Shown here piece by piece: positions 44,383 through 50,467 of a DNA stretch of 50,467 nucleotides. Position numbers and translations under genes: made by a program. The stretch is from Fluviicola sp. (GTDB lineage: Bacteria; Bacteroidota; Bacteroidia; Flavobacteriales_D; Crocinitomicaceae): NCBI GenBank assembly GCA_031260455.1, contig JAIRJW010000056.1:1-50467 (forward strand), read 5' to 3'. Under the pieces are notes generated by a model. The model was not told the DNA's origin. It made no database searches and worked only from the letters and a program-made list of their open reading frames with translations. How positions within the stretch are numbered: position 1 is the first letter of the stretch; each line of letters opens with the position of its first letter.

Positions 44383-47247
44383 TTAATGAGGCTGCGGTTT
44401 GTCACCGGTTTCCGGCTGCTGTGCTTTGGTCGTAGCGGGTGCCTTACCAAAATTGCGGATATTGTAAGTCACCGTAAACATATAGTATCGATTCAATACA
44501 TTCGACTCCACATCTTCAATATAGGATGCCGTTACGTTTCGGGTAATGCTGTTATTATTATTCAGAATGTCAAATACGGAAACCCGCAATTCCAGCTGTT
44601 TGTTTTTTAATAATTTGTATCCGATCCCACCATTCCAGAGCATGATCGTTTGGTTATACCCGGAACCTAAACCTGCATAGGCATTCATAGAGTAATTTGA
44701 ATTGATGACCAGCCGCCCTTTGATTATCCAGTTGAAGCGCGCATTAATATTATGGATAAAGTATTCGTTTCTGGACACATTCTGACGAGTATTCACCACA
44801 CTGTTATAATTGATCGTATAGCCGACAGTGAAATCCATGGTTTCGCTGATATTACTTGAAATTATCAAACCACCGTTCGTATTGGTTGTTTTTGATTCGT
44901 TCACCACATTGTTGATGAGGCCCGGAAGTACCGTATATGCTCCACCTACGTAGAAATTCAGGTTCAGCTTCAGTTTGGTTAGCGGAAGCCCGTAAGAAAT
45001 GGTTGTGCGGGCATTCCAGCTTCCGTTCAGGTTGATCGGTTTGCGGTATTGCGCCCCGCGCTGCAATGTAATGCCTCCGTCAACCACCGTGTCCGAAGTG
45101 GCAATGACGGAACTGGTTGTAATGTAGTTACTGTTCATTTCCCCACCAAAGAAAACATTGAAATTCGTTGCTTTTTGAAGATTTGTAGCGTTGAATCGTC
45201 CAAAAACGCGGTGATTATACTGTTGCTTCAGATCCGGGTTACCAGAAGACAGCGAAAGCGGATTTGAGTTATCGATTACGTTCTGCAACTGGTCAATTGT
45301 TGGGTTACGCGTTCCAGCACGATAGGCCAGCATCAGGTTTTTCGACTTTGTGAATTCATAACGGAAACGCGCATTCGGCAAAATCGAGTTGAATGCCAGG
45401 CGTACATCGCGGTCAATCGGAAAATCCTGTACATTCAGCAATAAGGAATTCTGGTAGCTCACCCCGATCTGGAAGTTCGTCTTATTTTTTTGATAACGCG
45501 CATTAACCCCGCCTTCCTGAACAATCGTCTGATTGTCAAATACATTGGAAAGCGAAGTGTCCATCATGGAATAAGCTCCCGTCAGTGAATCCCGCGCATA
45601 AGTGCGTTTGTCGGCATTGTCTACAGTATAGGAAGGAGCGTAAAGTACTTCTCCCACCCAGTTTTTACTCAGTGGCTCCGTATAGGAGAAACGCCCGCTG
45701 ATCCCATAACCGTTCGTACGGTTATCTGCCTTCTGATTGATTGCGGCCAGTGAATCCTGGCCCAGCTCATCGTAATAATGTGAATACGATTCCTGTCCAC
45801 TGTTTCCTTTGCGATTGGTATAAGTTCCTGTTAAATTTGCTGAGAAAGTTCGTTTTGGTTTCACAAAACGGTGACGCCACAAAATACTGTTGCTGGCATT
45901 GATTCCCTTGTTATTACTGAACGTATTGTTGTCGATCGAATTGATTAGTGCCTGGGAAGCGTCCACTGTTGTTCCGTTTGTTCCCTGCGTGCGGTCATTT
46001 CCCTGATAACTTAATTTTGGTGTGATCACCAGGGAATTCATGGAATCCAGGGCAATATCGAACTTGAAATTCAGACGGTGGTTTGCATTTTTCATGATCG
46101 CGGAAAAATCTTCGGCATAGTGCTGTCCTGCTGTTGCCGAAAGTACGTAATTCCGGCTCGTTATCTGTGAATTATCCGTTCTCGATCCATTGAAGAAATA
46201 ACTTCCCGTCACTTTGGTATTCTTGCCCCATTTGTCGGTATAATTCAACCCGATCGCATGCGTAGTACTTACCCCGTTTTGTTGTGAAACCAGGTAATTT
46301 TCATTATCTCCTCCACCGAAACCTCCACGTCCTCCGGGACCTGGACCTCCTCCGCTTCTTCCCTGATTTCCGGAAGAACCTGTAACTCCCAGGATATCAT
46401 CCGTGGAAAAGTTCTGTTGGTTCACATTGTTCGACATTCCGACCAGTGAAATCCGTCTGGATCCGTTGAAAAAATTCACATTCGCTCCTGCCATATATAA
46501 GTTATTCGGATAGCCGTATCCGGCATAAATCTTCCCGAATTGTCCCTGGTTTTTCCCGGGTTTGGTTACAATATTGAGAGCTTTCGCTTCATTTCCATCC
46601 GAAATCCCGGTAAATTTTGCCTGATCACTCGCCTGGTCATACACCTGGATTTTCGACACAATCTCTGCAGGCAGGTTTTTTAGTGCTGTGTTGGCATCAT
46701 CCCCAAAGAATTCCTGTCCGTCAATCATAACCTTGGTAATCTGCTCTCCCTGGGCTTTCACTACCCCATTTTCAATTGTAATTCCCGGCATTTTGGTAAT
46801 GAGGTCTTGTACCGTTGCATCCGGATTCGTTTTGTAGGCATCCGCATTGTATTGTGTCGTGTCTCCTTTTTGCTCCACCCGGATAGCTTTCGCCTCCACC
46901 GTCACCTCCTCAAGGAGCTTGGTATCGGTTCGCATCACAAAGTCCATCACTGCATTTCCAGACGGTAAATCAATGCGCTTCACCTGGTCTGAATATTCCA
47001 GAGAAGTTACTTTGAGGATATAAATTCCGGGTGTCAGATCTGTCAAAGTATAGACTCCATCTTCGTTCGACATCGCCACTTTCACCACCGAAGAATCCGG
47101 TACGGACAGCAACGCAACCCGTACATCCATAAGTAGTTCGCCGCTTTGTTTGTCTGTGATTTTCCCTGAAAGCTGAGTTTGTGAAAATCCTGCTAAAAAG
47201 CAACAAAAGATACTGATGAATAGAACAAGAATGGAATGTCGTTGCAT
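44383..47247 (-). CDS. Outer membrane beta-barrel receptor-like protein (TonB-type plug, OMP_b-brl_3)
   Basis: The 954-residue product has a signal peptide (about 1-22), a carboxypeptidase-regulatory-like domain (about 25-105, QLSGKITDKQSGELLMDVRVALL and ILKVTSLEYSDQVKRI), a plug-like domain (about 130-230, PDATVQDLITKMPGITIENG and KVMIDGQEFFGDDANTALKNLPAEIVSKIQVYD) and a long C-terminal barrel of the OMP_b-brl_3 kind. A glycine-rich loop (GNQGRSGGGPGPGGRGGFGG) lies near residue 300. The protein is expected in the outer membrane, but whether it takes up a substrate through TonB is unclear because the TonB box was not recognised. It sits between two fumarase genes, with which no functional link is evident. 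Confidence 0.92.
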   Translation of the reverse strand: MQRHSILVLFISIFCCFLAGFSQTQLSGKITDKQSGELLMDVRVALLSVPDSSVVKVAMSNEDGVYTLTDLTPGIYILKVTSLEYSDQVKRIDLPSGNAVMDFVMRTDTKLLEEVTVEAKAIRVEQKGDTTQYNADAYKTNPDATVQDLITKMPGITIENGVVKAQGEQITKVMIDGQEFFGDDANTALKNLPAEIVSKIQVYDQASDQAKFTGISDGNEAKALNIVTKPGKNQGQFGKIYAGYGYPNNLYMAGANVNFFNGSRRISLVGMSNNVNQQNFSTDDILGVTGSSGNQGRSGGGPGPGGRGGFGGGDNENYLVSQQNGVSTTHAIGLNYTDKWGKNTKVTGSYFFNGSRTDNSQITSRNYVLSATAGQHYAEDFSAIMKNANHRLNFKFDIALDSMNSLVITPKLSYQGNDRTQGTNGTTVDASQALINSIDNNTFSNNKGINASNSILWRHRFVKPKRTFSANLTGTYTNRKGNSGQESYSHYYDELGQDSLAAINQKADNRTNGYGISGRFSYTEPLSKNWVGEVLYAPSYTVDNADKRTYARDSLTGAYSMMDTSLSNVFDNQTIVQEGGVNARYQKNKTNFQIGVSYQNSLLLNVQDFPIDRDVRLAFNSILPNARFRYEFTKSKNLMLAYRAGTRNPTIDQLQNVIDNSNPLSLSSGNPDLKQQYNHRVFGRFNATNLQKATNFNVFFGGEMNSNYITTSSVIATSDTVVDGGITLQRGAQYRKPINLNGSWNARTTISYGLPLTKLKLNLNFYVGGAYTVLPGLINNVVNESKTTNTNGGLIISSNISETMDFTVGYTINYNSVVNTRQNVSRNEYFIHNINARFNWIIKGRLVINSNYSMNAYAGLGSGYNQTIMLWNGGIGYKLLKNKQLELRVSVFDILNNNNSITRNVTASYIEDVESNVLNRYYMFTVTYNIRNFGKAPATTKAQQPETGDKPQPH

Positions 47248-47379
47248 AAAAAAGGCTTGTTTAAGTACTTTGATTCTTTTTGCTGCAAAACGCTTAATGC
47301 AGAACAGAAAAAATCGGTGGGTAGCTACAAAAATTGTGCCATCTATGTGTATTCAAAAGTGTATTTTAGACGTGCTCTT

Positions 47380-48984
47380 TTACAGATTTGCGAAGAAGTC
47401 ATTTCCTTTATCATCGGTAATAATGAACGCTGGAAAATCTCTGATCGTGATTTTACGTACTGCTTCCATTCCCATATCTTCAAAGTCGACTAATTCTACG
47501 GAAAGGATGTTTTCTTTTGCCAGAATTGCCGCTGGTCCTCCGATTGATCCCAGGTAGAATCCACCGTATTTCTGGCAGGCATTCGTCACGTCTTTCGAGC
47601 GGTTTCCTTTTGCCAGCATAATCATACTTCCGCCCATGCTCTGGAACAGATCCACGTATGAATCCATACGCCCGGCAGTGGTTGGTCCGAAACTTCCCGA
47701 AGGCATTCCTTCAGGCGTTTTAGCAGGTCCTGCGTAGTATACAGGATGATTTTTGAAGTAATCCGGCATCGGTTGCCCGGCATCCAATAATTCTTTGATT
47801 CGTGCGTGAGCTGCATCACGGGCCACGATTAATGTTCCATTCAGTTTCAAACGTGTTTTGATCGGGTATTTCGACAATTCAGCCAATACTTCGTTCATTG
47901 GTTTGTCCAGGTCAATCGTTACAGGTGGTTCCAGCTGCGGCGGAATTTCCGGCAGCAAACGGCGCGGATTTTTCTCCAGTTGCTCTACAAACAAGCCCTC
48001 TTTGGTGATTTTCGCTTTAATATTGCGGTCTGCCGAGCAGGAAACTCCCAAACCTACCGGGCAGGAAGCTGCATGACGCGGAAGACGGATCACCCGTACA
48101 TCATGGGTGAAGTATTTTCCTCCAAACTGCGCCCCGATCGTGCTCTCCTGGCAAATTTGCTGAACGCGTTTTTCCCATTCCAGATCGCGGAATGCCTGAC
48201 CTCCCATATTTCCTTCTGTAGGAAGGTGATCGTAATATCCTGCAGATGCTTTTTTCACAGTTGCCAGGTTCGCTTCTGCCGAAGTTCCTCCGATTACAAA
48301 TGCCAGGTGATAAGGCGGGCAAGCAGAAGTACCGAGATCTTTGATCTTTTCTTTGATGAATTCTTCCAGAGAAGCATCGTTCAATAGCGATTTCGTTTTC
48401 TGATACAGGAAAGTTTTATTGGCAGAACCTCCGCCTTTCGCTAAAAACAAAAACTCGTATTTAGCTCCCTGTGATGCATAAATATCAATTTGTGCGGGGA
48501 GATTGGAACCGGAATTTTTTTCTTCGAACATATCCAGCGCTACAATCTGGGAATAACGGAGGTTTTTTTCCTGGTACGTATTGTAAATTCCTTTGGAAAG
48601 GGCTTCAGCGTCATTCACTCCGGTATAAACATCTTCTCCTTTTTTACCAACCACGATCGCAGTTCCGGTATCCTGGCAGGAAGGTAATTGTCCTTCGGCA
48701 GCAATGACAGCGTTCTGCAAGAGATTGTAAGCTACAAAGCGGTCATTATCTGTTGCTTCCGGATCATCCAGGATAGCACGCAGTTTCTCCAGATGGGAAG
48801 TACGCAGGTAGAAGGAAATATCGCTCAAAGCTTCTTGAGCAAGCAGCTCCAGTCCTTTCGGATCGATGGTCAGTATTTCACGATTTCCGGTCTTCTCCAC
48901 ACTCACATAGTCGGATGATATTTTGCGGTATTCGGTTGTATCTTTCAGAACCGGATACGGTTCCTGGTAAAAAAAGTCAGCCAT
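47380..48984 (-). CDS. Fumarate hydratase class I (iron-sulfur)
   Basis: The product (534 residues from the ATG at 48984; an ATG two codons upstream is also possible) is a class I, [4Fe-4S] fumarase of the one-chain type with fused alpha and beta parts. Cluster cysteines are likely Cys103 (LPSCQDTG), Cys222 (GTSACPPYH) and Cys308 ([14 protein letters not shown]). Other marks are [61 protein letters not shown] and [12 protein letters not shown] near the end. It performs fumarate/malate interconversion but would be oxygen-sensitive, unlike the class II enzyme upstream in the window. It is transcribed alone, towards the outer membrane receptor gene. Confidence 0.95.
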   Translation of the reverse strand: MADFFYQEPYPVLKDTTEYRKISSDYVSVEKTGNREILTIDPKGLELLAQEALSDISFYLRTSHLEKLRAILDDPEATDNDRFVAYNLLQNAVIAAEGQLPSCQDTGTAIVVGKKGEDVYTGVNDAEALSKGIYNTYQEKNLRYSQIVALDMFEEKNSGSNLPAQIDIYASQGAKYEFLFLAKGGGSANKTFLYQKTKSLLNDASLEEFIKEKIKDLGTSACPPYHLAFVIGGTSAEANLATVKKASAGYYDHLPTEGNMGGQAFRDLEWEKRVQQICQESTIGAQFGGKYFTHDVRVIRLPRHAASCPVGLGVSCSADRNIKAKITKEGLFVEQLEKNPRRLLPEIPPQLEPPVTIDLDKPMNEVLAELSKYPIKTRLKLNGTLIVARDAAHARIKELLDAGQPMPDYFKNHPVYYAGPAKTPEGMPSGSFGPTTAGRMDSYVDLFQSMGGSMIMLAKGNRSKDVTNACQKYGGFYLGSIGGPAAILAKENILSVELVDFEDMGMEAVRKITIRDFPAFIITDDKGNDFFANL

Positions 48985-49153
48985 AATCAAAGTTTTTACT
49001 ATTTATCTTAACTCTCGTTTGACGATTGTTTCATCAAAAATCAGGTTCAGGGTTACGCGAATGCCTGCCTCTGTCAAAATCCTTGCTTTTCTCGTTTCAC
49101 CTGCAAAATTAATCAAAATCGATTTTTATGTCTGCATTTTTTTCATTCCGTTC

Positions 49154-49216
49154 AAAACGAGCTTTGCGCTTAAAAGTCAAACCTCTAATTTTTTTTAAAA
49201 GCGCAAACGAAGTTTT
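49154..49216. repeat. Imperfect inverted repeat 3' of the orphan gene
   Basis: AAAACGAGCTTTGCGCTT at 49154-49171 and the complement of AAAACTTCGTTTGCGCTT at 49199-49216 form an inverted repeat with 14 of 18 positions matching and an AT-rich loop. It lies between the stop of the orphan gene at 49285 and the start of the class I fumarase gene. It could be a terminator or a decayed repeat. Confidence 0.35.
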
Positions 49217-49284
49217 GTTTCTTAAGCACAAAAAATGTCGGTGCGGGTAGCTTGATTGAGAAAAGGTCAACAGGTTAATTTTTT

Positions 49285-50001
49285 TCAGTCAAGTAGCACA
49301 TTTATAAAATCAAGTGCGCCCTCTGAATAATATTGTTTATCACAACTTGCAAGCATTTTTTTTGCATCTGATTTAGTTGTAACTAAACTAAAATTTTTCG
49401 CTCCTATTTTTTCAGGCAACTCTCCGTTTAATGAAATAAATTCACTGTCAAAATTATGAATGTGATATGTTCCAAATTTAAGTTCAAACGGAAGATATTC
49501 CTTGTTGTCATAAACAAATGCAATTTTGTAATAGTTATTGTCCCCCGATTTAGAAAGAAATATTTTGTCCGAATTTTTCAACTTTTCAATCGTAGCTAAA
49601 ATTTTGCCGAAACGAAAATCTTTGTTATACATTAAACTCCTATTTTTCTTAAAGTAACCACATTTTCGCAAAATCTCTTCACAATCATCAAGTTTTTCGC
49701 AAAGTCCTCTTTGTTCGTCCGAAATTGTCAACCAACTGTGAGCCGTTTTTATTGTGATTTCTGCACTATGTTTGTGAAGATATTCATTTACACAACTGAT
49801 AAAAGCGGTTTTTTCCTTACTATCGTAAAATGCGACTTCAAGAGTTGGCATTTTGTAAAAAGCCGAAACCAATGGCTTGACATAGAAATTATAATCTCGT
49901 TTATTGTTGCTATCAATAAATTCATTACAATAAACTAAACGTGTCTTCAAAAGTTCTTGAAGAAGATTGATTTGTTTTTCTGTAAATGTTGTTTCTCTCA
50001 T
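49285..50001 (-). CDS. Orphan cytoplasmic protein, unknown function
   Basis: The 238-residue product has no signal peptide or membrane segment. It begins MRETTFTEKQINLLQELLKT and is rich in Lys, Asn, Phe and Tyr, with a central part EKLDDCEEILRKCGYFKKNRSL and a C-terminal FELKFGTYHIHNFDSEFISLNGE. No family is recognised. It is markedly AT-richer than the chromosomal genes to its left (18 G+C in the 60 bases 49561-49620 by hand count), suggesting horizontal origin. Its start lies about 65 bases beyond a GC-rich palindrome that may be an attC site, so it may be a gene-cassette ORF. Confidence 0.75.
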   Translation of the reverse strand: MRETTFTEKQINLLQELLKTRLVYCNEFIDSNNKRDYNFYVKPLVSAFYKMPTLEVAFYDSKEKTAFISCVNEYLHKHSAEITIKTAHSWLTISDEQRGLCEKLDDCEEILRKCGYFKKNRSLMYNKDFRFGKILATIEKLKNSDKIFLSKSGDNNYYKIAFVYDNKEYLPFELKFGTYHIHNFDSEFISLNGELPEKIGAKNFSLVTTKSDAKKMLASCDKQYYSEGALDFINVLLD

Positions 50002-50063
50002 CTTTCTTTTATTTTAAATTGTCCATTTTCGCCCGTGAAGATTGCGCTGCTCTGTCCGCGGGT

Positions 50064-50201
50064 TGCCGCTAACGTGGCAGCGGCTTCACGCAGGCGGGGG
50101 TTTCACAAAGGTTCGGGCGGGCGATACACTTCCAAATTCCCACAAAACTGTCTGCGGGCATACACCCCCGCTTGCGTGAAACCGCTCGTTAACCGCTGGC
50201 G
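50064..50201 (-). repeat. attC-like imperfect palindrome between two orphan genes
   Basis: In an AT-rich setting a GC-rich segment carries arms GCGGCTTCACGCAGGCGGGG (50080-50099, plus CT-strand end GT) and, inverted, its near complement at 50164-50185, 20 of 22 bases pairing. Outside the arms lie CCGCTAACG (50066-50074) and CGTTAACCG (50187-50195), giving TTAAC and GTTAG ends when read on the minus strand, as in integron attC sites. The stop codon of the gene on the right is the TAA inside GGTTAAC, which is common for gene cassettes. Length (about 130 bases) fits long attC sites. The seven-base core boxes match the attC consensus only in part. Confidence 0.5.
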
Positions 50202-50467
50202 TTTTTTATTTTTCTTATCAACTCGCCTCCAATTTTTAATAAATTTTCCAAATCTTCTTTCTCATACAACCAATCATTAGTTTCTATTCCTATAACTTTT
50301 TTGTCTTTTAATGGCTCAATTATTGTAAATAAATAGTTGTTTTTCACAACCAATTTATATGGTTTCCTTGATTCATTTATCTCTAAAAACAAATTAGCAT
50401 TTTCCAAATTTAACTCCTTTGAAGGTATCCATTTTTTAGAGACAATTGTTAAATTCTTATCTATGTG
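50189..50467 (-). CDS. Partial orphan gene cut by the right edge
   Basis: The frame is open from the window end (50467) to TAA at 50191-50189, so at least 92 residues are coded and the start lies outside. The visible part reads DKNLTIVSKKWIPSKELNLE, then SRKPYKLVVKNNYLFTIIEP, IGIETNDWLYEKEDLENLL and a final LIRKIKNASG. A TTG at 50407 could be taken for a start but the frame continues upstream with similar composition. No family is recognised. It is AT-rich like its neighbour and its stop codon lies inside the attC-like element. Confidence 0.65.
   Translation of the reverse strand, partial: HIDKNLTIVSKKWIPSKELNLENANLFLEINESRKPYKLVVKNNYLFTIIEPLKDKKVIGIETNDWLYEKEDLENLLKIGGELIRKIKNASG

Noticed and set aside
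1..50467. CRISPR arrays, rRNA and tRNA genes, and insertion sequences
   Set aside because: None was seen: there are no regularly spaced direct repeats, no tRNA-like cloverleaf was found in the gaps, and no transposase-like frame is present.

Overview
The window looks like chromosome from a member of the Bacteroidota, most likely a Flavobacteriales relative of the Fluviicola/Crocinitomicaceae type. The evidence is a type IX secretion (gliding-motility type) C-terminal domain, an OMP_b-brl_3 TonB-type receptor, Bacteroidota-style promoters (TTG, about 20 bases, TAnnTTTG), many lipoproteins with short lipoboxes, and a WYL-family helix-turn-helix N-terminus typical of the phylum. The lineage is inferred; there is no rRNA gene here.

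Layout. (1) Positions 1-860: AT-rich edge with a possible truncated ribosome-hibernation-factor fragment, then a small lipoprotein gene. (2) 917-7761, minus strand: a complete RND tripartite efflux operon (membrane-fusion lipoprotein, HAE1-type pump, OprM-like outer membrane factor) behind a well-formed promoter and a perfect-armed 16-base dyad, with an AraC-type regulator upstream on the same strand. (3) 8097-9005: a DUF72 protein. (4) 9219-30277, plus strand: a complete extracellular contractile injection system (eCIS) locus of the Pvc/Afp/AlgoCIS kind. It opens with a truncated WYL-type regulator, then cap (Pvc16-like), an unknown protein, one sheath, two tube-type proteins, a DUF5908 peptide missed by ordinary ORF length cut-offs (13472-13633), LysM tail-tip protein, VgrG-like spike, PAAR tip, gp25, two baseplate proteins flanking a possible fibre/adhesin, tape measure, an effector island, the AAA+ ATPase and a membrane protein of unknown function. 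(5) 30946-42557: nitronate monooxygenase-like flavoprotein, a pair of M16 peptidases, a large T9SS cargo protein, a ClC-type chloride transporter with CBS domains, a family 9 glycosyltransferase and a sensor histidine kinase. (6) 42764-48984: class II fumarase, an outer membrane beta-barrel receptor, and a class I fumarase. (7) 49285-50467: two AT-rich orphan genes separated by a GC-rich imperfect palindrome that resembles an integron attC recombination site.

How the genes work together. The eCIS genes would build a free or membrane-attached contractile particle: sheath around an inner tube whose length is set by the tape measure, a baseplate with VgrG/PAAR spike, a cap, and an ATPase needed for assembly or cargo handling. 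The two genes between tape measure and ATPase encode likely cargo. Both end in the same predicted beta-beta-alpha-metal-type nuclease domain and both carry an N-terminal LQAYK motif, but only the second has the DUF4157 eCIS-associated domain with an HExxH motif. This effector island is visibly AT-richer than the structural genes, which suggests an exchangeable module. The most novel points are the DUF4157-free twin effector with the shared N-terminal motif, the 77-residue orphan next to it, the terminal membrane protein, and the attC-like cassette boundary at the right edge.
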